From assembly GCA_964425645.1 (NCBI GenBank), contig CAYRNC010000046.1, positions 1 through 13,418 of the forward strand: DNA of 13,418 nt, given 5' to 3'. The stretch is from CAYRNC01 sp964425645. Its GTDB lineage: Bacteria > Bacillota > Clostridia > Peptostreptococcales > Anaerovoracaceae. Of this stretch, positions 6,010 through 13,084 are shown one piece after another. The notes beneath the pieces were generated by a model. The model made no database searches. It worked only from the letters and a program-made list of their open reading frames with translations, and was not told the DNA's origin. The first letter of the stretch is position 1. Each line of letters opens with the position of its first letter. The position numbers and the translations under genes were made by a program.

Positions 6010-6113
6010 GCCTGCCGAAACAAGCGGGCAATCGAATAACACACACCCTGCTTCCCGATAAACCGGTGCCAAGCTGGCTGTTTTTCAGCAGGGTGGAGGA
6101 ATAAAACCGGAGG
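6010..6113 (+). promoter_or_regulatory. Structured 5' leader of rpsB (possible ribosomal-protein autoregulatory element)
   Basis: A first hairpin is GCCTGC (6010-6015) with GCGGGC (6024-6029). A second, long-range stem of nine pairs is CACCCTGCT (6044-6052) with AGCAGGGTG (6087-6095). Inside it AAAC/GTTT (6060-6063/6080-6083) and GCCA/TGGC (6068-6071/6075-6078) stack as one interrupted hairpin. The right arm runs directly into a first GGAGGA (6095-6100), and the true GGAGG (6109-6113) sits 7 bases before ATG. CCGG at 6063-6066 could also pair with CCGG at 6107-6110, touching the ribosome binding site. I cannot match it to a named leader family; control by S2 is inference. Confidence 0.5.
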
Positions 6114-6120
6114 TAATAAT

Positions 6121-6876
6121 ATGGCAATTGTATCAATGAAGCAGCTTTTGGAGGCAGGTGTTCACTTTGGACACCAGACAAGAAGATGGAACCCCAAGAT
6201 GGCGCCGTACATCTTTACTGAAAGAAACGGCATTTATATCATCGATCTTCAGAAAACGGTAAGAAAAATCGAAGAGGCCTATAATTTTATAAAAGAGGTA
6301 ACGGAAACAGGCCGGCCTATATTGTTTATCGGTACAAAAAAGCAGGCCCAGGCGGCTATAGCCGATGAAGCAGGCCGTTGCGGCATGTTTTACGTTAATG
6401 AAAGATGGCTCGGCGGGATGCTTACCAATTATAAAACTATTTCTTTGCGAATCAAAAGATTAAATGAAATTAATAATATGGAGACCGACGGTACGTTTGA
6501 TGCGCTCACTAAAAAGGAAGTGCAAAAGCTGCGGGCCGAAGCGGAAAGACTGGAAAAATTCTTAGGCGGCATTAAGGTTATGAAGGGTATGCCTGGGGCG
6601 GTATTCGTTGTGGATCCGAAAAAAGAGAAAATTGCAGTACGGGAAGCCCGGATTTTGGGTATTCCCATAGTAGGTGTTGTGGATACAAATTGTGACCCGG
6701 ATGATGTGGATTATATTATCCCGGCTAATGATGATGCCATCAGGGCGGTGAAACTGATAGCAAGCAAGATGGCCGATGCCGTTATTGAGGCCAAACAGGG
6801 AGAAAGCTACGATGAAGGCGAAACAGATTCATCGGCCGATGATGCTTCTGATAAACAGAAGGAAACTATAGTTTAA
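6121..6876 (+). CDS. rpsB: 30S ribosomal protein S2
   Basis: Structural protein of the 30S subunit, on its solvent side near the head-platform junction. 251 residues. It begins MAIVSMKQLLEAGVHFGHQTRRWNPKM as usual, includes IYIIDLQKTVRKIEEAY, the YVNERWLGGMLTNYKTI stretch and PGAVFVVDPKKEKIAVREAR, and closes the fold with GVVDTNCDPDDVDYIIPANDDAIRA. The last ~25 residues are a variable acidic tail rich in Asp, Glu and Ser. The ATG has GGAGG 7 bases upstream and is preceded by a structured leader with its own promoter. It is followed 21 bases later by tsf, the standard bacterial pairing. Confidence 0.98.
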   Translation: MAIVSMKQLLEAGVHFGHQTRRWNPKMAPYIFTERNGIYIIDLQKTVRKIEEAYNFIKEVTETGRPILFIGTKKQAQAAIADEAGRCGMFYVNERWLGGMLTNYKTISLRIKRLNEINNMETDGTFDALTKKEVQKLRAEAERLEKFLGGIKVMKGMPGAVFVVDPKKEKIAVREARILGIPIVGVVDTNCDPDDVDYIIPANDDAIRAVKLIASKMADAVIEAKQGESYDEGETDSSADDASDKQKETIV

Positions 6877-6897
6877 AAAGCGAAGGAGGCTTATGAT

Positions 6898-7812
6898 ATG
6901 GCTGTTACAGCTGGAATGGTAAAAGAGCTGCGAGACAGAACCGGAGCCGGCATGATGGACTGCAAGAATGCGCTGGTTGAAACCGAAGGAAATATGGATA
7001 AGGCGATAGAATTGCTTCGAGAAAAGGGACTTGCAAAAGCTGCTAAAAAAGCCGGAAGAGTTGCCTCACAAGGGTTGGTACAGCTGGCTATTTCAACCGA
7101 AGGAGACAGGGCTGCCGTAATTGAGGTTAACTGTGAAACAGATTTTGCCGCAAAAAATGAAGAATTTATCGCATTTGTTAATACTTTAGCTGATATGGCA
7201 CTGAACACAAAAACAGATGATCCGGAAAAATTCCTGACTTTAAAATACAAGGATGAAGGAAGCGTAGAGGATGCGCTTAAAAATAGAATAGCAAAGATCG
7301 GTGAAAATATGAGCATTCGCAGGCTTATTACCTCTCTAAAAACGGGTGTGCGCCATGTAGGATATGTCCATGGGGCGGGGAAAATAGCTGCGGTTATCGG
7401 ATTGAAAACAGAGGCTGCATTGGATGAGGTTGCTGTTTTAGGAAAGGATTTAGCCATGCAGACTGCTTCGATGAGCCCCAGGTTCATAGATGAAAGCGCT
7501 GTAGATCCCGTCTATATTGAAAACGAGCTCAGATTATACATGCAACAGGCAAAAAATGAGGGAAAACCCGATAAAATCGCTGAGAAAATTGCTTCGGGAC
7601 GTATGAAAAAAGAACTGAAAGAAATTTGTTTAATGGAACAGAAATTCGTAAAAGACAGTGAAATTTCGGTAGCTGATTATGTCAATAATGCGGCTGCGGA
7701 AATCGGTAAACCGGTGCAGGTGGTCGAGATGATACGCTTTGAGATGGGTGAAGGAATAGAAAAAAAAGAAGAGGATTTTGCAAGGGAAGTTGCAAAACAG
7801 ATGAACAACTAA
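6898..7812 (+). CDS. tsf: Translation elongation factor Ts
   Basis: Nucleotide exchange factor that recycles EF-Tu-GDP to EF-Tu-GTP. 304 residues, close to the usual 290-310. The N-terminal UBA-like domain contains VKELRDRTGAGMMDCKNAL and the LLREKGLAKAAKKAGR stretch (about 1-54). The core domain contains the EF-Tu-contacting motif TDFAAKN at 81-87, where most homologues have TDFVAKN. RRLITSLKTG-type core repeats and a coiled-coil protrusion (about 170-240, rich in Lys and Glu) follow. AAGGAGG (6883-6889) is 8 bases before the chosen ATG; an overlapping ATG at 6893 is out of frame. Transcripts starting at the rpsB promoter may end at the strong hairpin 18 bases after the stop. Confidence 0.97.
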   Translation: MAVTAGMVKELRDRTGAGMMDCKNALVETEGNMDKAIELLREKGLAKAAKKAGRVASQGLVQLAISTEGDRAAVIEVNCETDFAAKNEEFIAFVNTLADMALNTKTDDPEKFLTLKYKDEGSVEDALKNRIAKIGENMSIRRLITSLKTGVRHVGYVHGAGKIAAVIGLKTEAALDEVAVLGKDLAMQTASMSPRFIDESAVDPVYIENELRLYMQQAKNEGKPDKIAEKIASGRMKKELKEICLMEQKFVKDSEISVADYVNNAAAEIGKPVQVVEMIRFEMGEGIEKKEEDFAREVAKQMNN

Positions 7813-7823
7813 GGAAAATAATG

Positions 7824-7832
7824 TGATATAAT
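7824..7832 (+). promoter_or_regulatory. Extended -10 promoter upstream of pyrH
   Basis: TGATATAAT is a perfect extended -10 element (TGnTATAAT) located just after the tsf stop. No good -35 is found at 17-18 bases (AACAAC), which extended -10 promoters can tolerate. The start point would be near 7839, inside the left arm of the following hairpin, so RNAs from here could not form the full stem. Confidence 0.5.
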
Positions 7833-7863
7833 AAAAGGACACTGCCACTAGTGTCCTTTTATT
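7830..7863 (+). terminator. Terminator-like hairpin between tsf and pyrH
   Basis: A perfect 14-bp stem: AATAAAAGGACACT (7830-7843) pairs with AGTGTCCTTTTATT (7850-7863) around the 6-base loop GCCACT. The GC-containing core GGACACT/AGTGTCC is followed by TTTTATT, an interrupted U-tract. It fits an intrinsic terminator, or a leaky attenuator, for rpsB-tsf transcripts. The A-run on the left arm would also make it work partly on the opposite strand. Confidence 0.7.
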
Positions 7864-7889
7864 GCAGCGGAAAGGGAAATGAAAGTAAC

Positions 7890-8594
7890 ATGAATCCAAA
7901 ATATAAGAGGGTTGTGTTGAAGATCAGCGGCGAAGCCTTAGCGGGAGAAAATAAATTCGGACTAAACGACAATATGCTTAATATGGTGGCAAAGCAGATC
8001 AGAAAACTTGTTGATATGGGTGTACAGGTCGCTGTTGTGGTTGGGGGAGGAAATTTCTGGCGCGGCAGAGCAAGCAAAAGCATGGACAGGGCCACTGCAG
8101 ATTATATGGGGATGCTTGCGACATGCATTAATTCTTTGGCGTTGCAGGATGCCTTCGAATCTATCGGGATTCCTACAAGGGTGCAAACTGCCATAGAGAT
8201 GAAGGAGGTGGCGGAGCCTTATATAAGGCGAAGGGCCATGAGCCATCTCGCTAAGAATATTGTAGTGATCTTTGCAGCGGGCACGGGCAATCCCTTCTTT
8301 ACCACGGATACAGCAGCTGCTCTCAGGGCCGCCGAAATAGAGGCGGATGTTATTTTACTAGCAAAGAAAGTAGATGCCATTTATGACGATGATCCGAAAG
8401 TTAATTCAAATGCCAAGAGATTCAAATGCTTAACCCACAAAGATCTGCTTGAGAAAGGTCTTGCTGTTATGGATTCTACCGCCGCATCGCTTTGTATGGA
8501 TAACAGAATACCGATTCACGTGTTCGGCTTGGATGAACCGGAAAACGTCATCCGGGCTGTCTGTGGGGAAAAGATCGGAACCATCGTTAAATAG
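7890..8594 (+). CDS. pyrH: Uridylate kinase (UMP kinase)
   Basis: Hexameric enzyme of the amino-acid-kinase fold that phosphorylates UMP to UDP, the entry to UTP, CTP and UDP-sugars for the cell wall. 234 residues, the normal length. It has the N-terminal LKISGEALAG (10-19), the glycine-rich VVVGGGNFWRG, ADYMGMLATCINSLAL, and the nucleotide/acceptor motif GTGNPFFTTDTAAALRA. LAKKVDAIYDDDPK and the C-terminal MDSTAASLCMDNRIPIHVF follow. The frame continues upstream to a GTG at 7851 inside the hairpin, but ATG 7890 matches homologue starts (MNPKYKRVVLKISGE). Its ribosome binding site is only moderate (AAAGGG at 7871-7876, or GAAAG closer). pyrH is separated from tsf by a terminator and a promoter, so it may be transcribed independently. 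Confidence 0.97.
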   Translation: MNPKYKRVVLKISGEALAGENKFGLNDNMLNMVAKQIRKLVDMGVQVAVVVGGGNFWRGRASKSMDRATADYMGMLATCINSLALQDAFESIGIPTRVQTAIEMKEVAEPYIRRRAMSHLAKNIVVIFAAGTGNPFFTTDTAAALRAAEIEADVILLAKKVDAIYDDDPKVNSNAKRFKCLTHKDLLEKGLAVMDSTAASLCMDNRIPIHVFGLDEPENVIRAVCGEKIGTIVK

Positions 8595-8618
8595 GTGTGG
8601 AAAACAGGAGGGGTAAAA

Positions 8619-9173
8619 ATGAGTGAGGTTATCGATAAGCTTAGACAAAGGGCCGAACGTACAAAAGATGCACTAAAAAGAGATTTGAATACTGTCAGAG
8701 CAGGGCGTGCCAACCCCGCTTTGCTCGATCGGATCTATTTAGACTATTACGGAGTTTCAACACCGCTTAAAAACATGTCCAATATTTCGGCACCCGATCC
8801 CAGGACTCTTATGATTGCTCCTTTTGATCCAAAAAGCATACAAGATATTGAAAAAGCAATTAATATCGCTAATTTAGGGATCAATCCTTCAAATGACGGC
8901 AAGGCCATAAGGTTGACAATTCCGCAGGTTACGGAGGAACGAAGAAAGGAATTGGTTAAACAGGTGCGGAAGATGGGCGAGGATGCTAAAATAGCTGTCA
9001 GAAATGAGCGCAGGGAAGCAAACGATGCTCTAAAAAAACAGGAAAAGGCAGCCGAAATAACTGAGGATGACCTTAAAAAAGAGCTTCTGGAGGTTCAAAA
9101 ACAAACTGATATCGGAATTAAAGATATCGATGATATAATAAGTGTAAAAGAAAAAGAAATTATGGAGGTCTGA
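8619..9173 (+). CDS. frr: Ribosome recycling factor
   Basis: With EF-G, splits the post-termination ribosome so subunits can be reused. 184 residues, within a residue of the typical 185. It shows the usual first helix with LNTVRAGRANPALLDRI, then YYGVSTPLKNMSNISAPDPRTLMI. The NDGKAIRLTIPQVTEERRKEL block and long C-terminal helices ending in EKEIMEV complete the two-domain shape. ATG at 8619 is chosen because GGAGGGG lies 5-6 bases upstream; the GTG at 8595 directly after the pyrH stop lacks a site. The gap to pyrH is 24 bases. The TGA shares its last base with the ATG of the next small gene (TGATG), which suggests translational coupling. Confidence 0.98.
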   Translation: MSEVIDKLRQRAERTKDALKRDLNTVRAGRANPALLDRIYLDYYGVSTPLKNMSNISAPDPRTLMIAPFDPKSIQDIEKAINIANLGINPSNDGKAIRLTIPQVTEERRKELVKQVRKMGEDAKIAVRNERREANDALKKQEKAAEITEDDLKKELLEVQKQTDIGIKDIDDIISVKEKEIMEV

Positions 9174-9364
9174 TGGAAGATGTATTGGGAATGAAGCTTG
9201 ATTGTGCAAAGAAGCTTCTATTGTCTGAGGAGACAGCATGGGGTATAAAAGTAACCTCACCCCCAAACAAGCGTGAAGAAAAAGGGCCTTTTCGAATAAT
9301 CAAAAAGGAGTGGGACGGAAGCAGATTCATCCTAACGGTATGCAGGGTACCGGATATTTTCTAA
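9173..9364 (+). CDS. 63-aa PASTA-like single-domain small protein (function unknown)
   Basis: 63 residues in one reading frame. It starts with an ATG that overlaps the frr stop by one base and has GGAGG 5-6 bases upstream inside the frr end. The pattern GMKLDCAKKLL near residues 6-16, IKVTSPP near 25-31, a FRIIKKEWDG turn, and a final ILTVCRV strand resembles one PASTA repeat (helix with GxxLxxAxxxL, then beta strands ending in xLTV). No signal peptide or membrane segment is visible, so unlike most PASTA domains it should stay in the cytosol. Its place between ribosome recycling (frr) and undecaprenyl synthesis (uppS) suggests a small regulator or adaptor, but that is inference. Similarity is by eye only and a different small fold is possible. 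Confidence 0.75.
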   Translation: MEDVLGMKLDCAKKLLLSEETAWGIKVTSPPNKREEKGPFRIIKKEWDGSRFILTVCRVPDIF

Positions 9365-9380
9365 GGTGCACAGTAAAATG

Positions 9381-9423
9381 GGGCGGTTTCGTTTGAAGCC
9401 GTCCTCGTTTGAATCGAGGTGAG
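9381..9423 (+). promoter_or_regulatory. Two overlapping hairpins before uppS, one covering its ribosome binding site
   Basis: Hairpin A: GGGCGGTTTC (9381-9390) pairs with GAAGCCGTCC (9395-9404), ten pairs including two G-U, with a GTTT loop. Hairpin B: CCTCG (9403-9407) pairs with CGAGG (9415-9419) around a 7-base loop and covers part of the uppS ribosome binding site GAGGTGAG (9416-9423). A and B share C9403-C9404, so the full forms exclude each other. No U-tract follows, so neither is an obvious terminator. Confidence 0.4.
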
Positions 9424-9431
9424 TTGGCGTT

Positions 9432-10145
9432 TTGAACACTAAAAAAATGCCGAATCATATAGCAATTGTTATGGACGGAAACGGGCGCTGGGCTAAATTA
9501 AAAGGTCTTCCGCGGCTGGCCGGCCATAATGCGGGGATGATAGCATTAAAAGAAATTGTAAAGGCGGCGTCCGAGTTGGGTGTAAAACATCTGACAGTGT
9601 ATGCATTTTCCACAGAGAATTGGAAACGACCGCAAAACGAAATCGGAGGGATTTTTAGACTTCTTGTAAATTATGTAGATAAAGAGCTGTCTTCGCTGCA
9701 TGAAAACCGCGTCAAGGTCAGCATTTTGGGAAACTATGAAAAATTGCCGGCGGAAACGGTAAAAAAACTTGAAGAAGCGCTGGAAAAGACTAAGAATAAT
9801 ACCGGGCTCGCATTCCATATCGCATTGAATTACGGGAGCAGGGATGAAATACTCAGGGCTTTCAGATCTTTCGCAGCATCCGTTCAAAAAGAAAAGACTC
9901 TGCTTTCTGAATTATTAACTGAGGAGGCGCTGGAAAGCTGTTTAGATACTGCAGGCATACCTGATCCGGATCTCGTGATAAGAACAGGGGGAGAAAAAAG
10001 ACTGTCCAATTTCCTTTTATGGCAATCCGCTTACAGCGAATTTGTATTTACCGATGTTTATTGGCCCGACTTTACCGTAAAACACTTGATGGCAGCCATT
10101 GCTGATTACCAGGGGCGGGTTCGTCGATTCGGAGGGATCAAATGA
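9432..10145 (+). CDS. uppS: Isoprenyl transferase / undecaprenyl diphosphate synthase
   Basis: cis-Prenyltransferase that extends farnesyl diphosphate with isopentenyl diphosphate to undecaprenyl diphosphate, the lipid carrier for peptidoglycan and teichoic acid precursors. 237 residues. Motifs in order: HIAIVMDGNGRWAK with catalytic Asp15, the RLAGHNAG phosphate-binding segment, YAFSTENWKRP, the ALNYGSRDEI segment, and IRTGGEKRLSNFLLWQSAYSE followed by FTDVYWPDF. The start is TTG at 9432, 8 bases after GAGGTGAG; an in-frame ATG at codon 6 (9447) is the alternative. The stop overlaps the cdsA start by 4 bases (ATGA), so the two are probably translated together. Its isoprenoid precursors depend on dxr and ispG downstream. 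Confidence 0.97.
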   Translation: MNTKKMPNHIAIVMDGNGRWAKLKGLPRLAGHNAGMIALKEIVKAASELGVKHLTVYAFSTENWKRPQNEIGGIFRLLVNYVDKELSSLHENRVKVSILGNYEKLPAETVKKLEEALEKTKNNTGLAFHIALNYGSRDEILRAFRSFAASVQKEKTLLSELLTEEALESCLDTAGIPDPDLVIRTGGEKRLSNFLLWQSAYSEFVFTDVYWPDFTVKHLMAAIADYQGRVRRFGGIK

Positions 10146-10918
10146 GAACAAGGATATTTTCCGGTTTAATCATGGTGCCCTTTTTGGGGATTGTCTATCT
10201 GGGCGGTACCGTATTATTAGCTGCCTGCTTTATCATCGCTTTAGTCGGAATCTTGGAGTTCTATAACGGATTTAAAAAAATCCGCATCAATCCAAGCTTT
10301 AACATCGGCTTGATTTCCGCCGCCGCACTATTTATTGCAGGCTATGCAAAAGCAGATGCCGAATATTATATGCTGTGGGTTTTTGCTGTGGTGTTGCTTT
10401 GCCTGCTGAGTCTATTTAAAGGCGATAAACGTGAGCTGTCCGACGCTATGGCAACTGTTACAGGGATATTCTATGTGGCATTCTTTTCTTTTCATGTGGT
10501 GCTTGTGGATCAAAAGTTTGGAACAATATTCGTATGGCTTATTTTATTGACCGCCTTTGGTACAGATATATTTGCTTACTTTGCAGGATTTATAGCGGGA
10601 AGGCACAGGCTGTGTGTGAATATAAGTCCGAAGAAAACAGTGGAAGGAGCTTTAGGCGGTGTTGCCGGCAGTGTAATCCTATGCGGATTGTTCGCCTATT
10701 TCTTTTTGGATTCCTTATTTTTTCACTGTTTGGCTATGGGGGCTTTAGGAAGTGTGGCGGCACAGCTTGGAGACCTTACGGCATCGGTATTCAAAAGAGG
10801 TATGAACATTAAAGATTACGGAAGTCTGATTCCCGGACACGGGGGAATACTTGACAGATTTGACAGTGTTTTGTTTACGGGCCCATTTATATACTATTAT
10901 ATTGAGCTGATAATATGA
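10142..10918 (+). CDS. cdsA: Phosphatidate cytidylyltransferase (CDP-diglyceride synthase)
   Basis: Integral membrane enzyme making CDP-diacylglycerol from phosphatidic acid and CTP, the branch-point precursor of phosphatidylglycerol and cardiolipin. 258 residues with several hydrophobic segments (about 7-40, 54-72, 76-92, 103-150, 168-190, 193-210). The diagnostic signature is complete at 215-241: SVFKRG, KDYG and PGHGGILDRFD in order. An earlier SPKKTVEGALGG block (about 161-172) is also typical. Start ATG overlaps the uppS stop (ATGA); the ribosome binding site GGAGG lies within the uppS end, 6 bases upstream. dxr follows after 17 bases, consistent with one operon. Confidence 0.96.
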   Translation: MRTRIFSGLIMVPFLGIVYLGGTVLLAACFIIALVGILEFYNGFKKIRINPSFNIGLISAAALFIAGYAKADAEYYMLWVFAVVLLCLLSLFKGDKRELSDAMATVTGIFYVAFFSFHVVLVDQKFGTIFVWLILLTAFGTDIFAYFAGFIAGRHRLCVNISPKKTVEGALGGVAGSVILCGLFAYFFLDSLFFHCLAMGALGSVAAQLGDLTASVFKRGMNIKDYGSLIPGHGGILDRFDSVLFTGPFIYYYIELII

Positions 10919-10935
10919 TGTGAAGCGACAGAAAT

Positions 10936-12078
10936 ATGAAAAAAAAAATAGCGGTTCTAGGTTCAACGGGATCTATAGGAACCCAGGCTCTGGACATAAT
11001 AAAAAGAAATATGGATCGGTTTGTGATCACAGCCCTTTCATGCGGCGAAAATATCCCACTATTTGAGAAGCAATTGGATTTTTTTTCGCCCCGGCTTATA
11101 TCCGTGAGGCATGAAAATGATGCTGAAAGGTTGCAAAGACATTATCCCAAAGTGGATGTGCTGTGGGGAGAAAACGGTCTGACGACTATAGCCGAACATG
11201 CAGATTACGATATTTTACTTAACGGGCTTTCAGGTATTTTGGGCATGATGCCCACTTATGCCGCTATAAATGCCGGTAAGGACATTGCATTAGCAAATAA
11301 GGAATCCTTAGTGGCAGGCGGGGAGCAGATCATGAAAAAAGCTCGAGAAAAAAATGTTGTGATTTTCCCGGTAGATAGCGAGCACAGTGCGATTTTTCAA
11401 GCCTTGGAGGGAAATCGCCATCAACGCATACGGCGGATTTTGCTGACTGCATCAGGGGGTCCTTTCCGGTCGTTCACGCCGGAGCAACTAGAAACCGTAA
11501 AGCCCGAGCAGGCTTTAAAGCACCCTAACTGGGTTATGGGCAGCAAGATCTCCATCGATTCCGCAACCATGATGAATAAAGGGTTGGAAGTGATAGAGGC
11601 CAGATGGCTTTTTGATGTCGACCCGGACAGGATAGAAGTGCTCATCCACAAGGAAAGTATTGTACATTCCATGGTGGAATACGAGGATCATTCCATCATT
11701 GCGCAGCTGGGGATGCCAGATATGAGAATGCCAATTGCATATGCCTTTACTTGGCCCGAGCGTCTTCAAAACGATATCCCCGAGGTGGATTTTACGGCTT
11801 TAAAAAGTTTGACGTTTGAAGCTCCTGATATGAAGACGTTTCGATGCCTTTCACTTGCCTATGACGCTCTTCGGGCGGGGGGAAGCTACCCTGTGGTGCT
11901 TAATGCGGCAAATGAGGTGATGGTACGGTATTATTTAGAAAGAAAGGTGTCATTTCCGGATATACCGAATGCAGTTGAGCATATGCTGAAAGAACACGCA
12001 CCGGTATACGGATGCGATTTAGAAACTGTCCTGGCGATAGACAACGAGGTCAGAGAAAGGTTAAGGCGATGGGATTAA
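10936..12078 (+). CDS. dxr: 1-deoxy-D-xylulose 5-phosphate reductoisomerase
   Basis: Second step of the MEP isoprenoid pathway: converts DXP to 2-C-methyl-D-erythritol 4-phosphate using NADPH and a divalent metal. 380 residues, the usual length. NADPH-binding GSTGSIG is at 9-15, ALANKESLVAGG at about 118-129, and the metal ligands Asp147 and Glu149 in PVDSEHSAIFQ. ILLTASGGPFR precedes the flexible loop region, and HPNWVMGSKISIDSATMMNK leads to the third acidic ligand Glu218 in GLEVIEARWLF. MVEYEDHSIIAQLGMPDMRM closes the central domain. The ribosome binding site is weak (GAAGCGA), so it may rely on translation coming from cdsA. The last codons overlap the rseP start by 10 bases. The presence of dxr shows this organism uses the MEP pathway. 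Confidence 0.98.
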   Translation: MKKKIAVLGSTGSIGTQALDIIKRNMDRFVITALSCGENIPLFEKQLDFFSPRLISVRHENDAERLQRHYPKVDVLWGENGLTTIAEHADYDILLNGLSGILGMMPTYAAINAGKDIALANKESLVAGGEQIMKKAREKNVVIFPVDSEHSAIFQALEGNRHQRIRRILLTASGGPFRSFTPEQLETVKPEQALKHPNWVMGSKISIDSATMMNKGLEVIEARWLFDVDPDRIEVLIHKESIVHSMVEYEDHSIIAQLGMPDMRMPIAYAFTWPERLQNDIPEVDFTALKSLTFEAPDMKTFRCLSLAYDALRAGGSYPVVLNAANEVMVRYYLERKVSFPDIPNAVEHMLKEHAPVYGCDLETVLAIDNEVRERLRRWD

Positions 12079-13073
12079 CGATTATATATGCGGTACTTAT
12101 ATTCTGCCTGCTCATATTCGTTCATGAATTTGGTCATTTTGCATCGGCAAAGGCTGTGGATATTCGGGTTGATGAATTCTCCCTTGGAATGGGCCCTGCG
12201 ATCTTAAAGTTCGGAAGGAGAGAAACGAAGTATTCGCTTAGAATCTTTCCCATCGGGGGCTATGTTAAAATGGAAGGCGCCGATGAAGATTCCGACGACC
12301 CCCGGGCTTTTAACCGTAAATCGGGATGGCAGAAGACCCTGGTGGTAGTGGCAGGATCCGTTATGAATCTGCTTACTACCGTCGTGATTATCTCGGTGAT
12401 TGCTATGATAGCAGGTGTGGCAACAAATATAGTCGGCCAGGTCAGCCCTGATTATCCGGCGCATAAGGCAGGGTTGCTTCCCGGGGATAAGATAATTAAA
12501 ATAGGGGACGAAAGCATAAAAGGGTGGGGAGACGTCACATCTGCTCTTGCCGAAAATACCGCCGATACCGTTACAATTACAGTAAAACGGGGCGCAGAAA
12601 GAATTATATTTACAAGCGGAATGACCACCGATGATGAGGGCAGAAGAATCATAGGCATAACATCAAAATCGTCGCACTCCGTAATAAAATCGGTGAAGAC
12701 CGGGTTTGTGGGTACCTGGCTGTGGACAAAGGAAATGGTCGCTTATCTTGTGAAGCTGTTCGGAGGCCGTGGATCAATGCAGGATTTGGTCGGCCCTGTC
12801 GGTATTGTCAGTATAATTAACGATCAGGCCAAACTGGGCCCGCTATATATTGCAAACTTGACAGCTCTTATCAGTCTGAATCTCGCCATTGTAAATATGC
12901 TGCCTCTGCCTGCATTAGATGGCGGGAGACTGATGTTTTTGATTATACGCCGCCTTACCGGGAAAATAATAACTGATGAGGTTGAAGCAAAAATTCATTT
13001 TGTGGGGATTATGCTTTTGCTCGGCCTAATGGTGTATTTGGTTGTACAGGATGTGGATCGGTTTATATTTTGA
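12069..13073 (+). CDS. rseP: RIP-type zinc intramembrane metalloprotease (RseP/RasP)
   Basis: Site-2 protease that cleaves membrane-spanning peptides such as anti-sigma factors, signal-peptide remnants and division proteins. 334 residues. The first transmembrane helix carries the zinc motif HEFGH at 19-23. A PDZ domain (about 120-200) has the SPDYPAHKAGLLPGDKIIKI core, and the third zinc ligand lies in NMLPLPALDGGRLMF with Asp284. The end is a hydrophobic helix. ATG at 12069 is chosen over upstream in-frame codons because AGAAAGG lies 8 bases before it and the protein then begins with the expected membrane helix (MGLTIIYAVLIF). It overlaps the dxr end by 10 bases. The order dxr-rseP-ispG is a common Firmicute arrangement. 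Confidence 0.96.
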   Translation: MGLTIIYAVLIFCLLIFVHEFGHFASAKAVDIRVDEFSLGMGPAILKFGRRETKYSLRIFPIGGYVKMEGADEDSDDPRAFNRKSGWQKTLVVVAGSVMNLLTTVVIISVIAMIAGVATNIVGQVSPDYPAHKAGLLPGDKIIKIGDESIKGWGDVTSALAENTADTVTITVKRGAERIIFTSGMTTDDEGRRIIGITSKSSHSVIKSVKTGFVGTWLWTKEMVAYLVKLFGGRGSMQDLVGPVGIVSIINDQAKLGPLYIANLTALISLNLAIVNMLPLPALDGGRLMFLIIRRLTGKIITDEVEAKIHFVGIMLLLGLMVYLVVQDVDRFIF

Positions 13074-13084
13074 AAGGGCTAAAA

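Noticed and set aside
6891..7487. 198-residue minus-strand frame opposite tsf
   Set aside because: Its codons mirror the tsf frame, it lacks a ribosome binding site, and tsf is unmistakable.
7851..7889. GTG at 7851 as the pyrH start
   Set aside because: It sits in the terminator hairpin without a ribosome binding site and adds 13 residues with no counterpart in UMP kinases.
12012..12068. Upstream start for rseP within dxr
   Set aside because: The extra 19 residues are basic and translate dxr coding sequence in another frame; ATG 12069 has a site and the right first helix.
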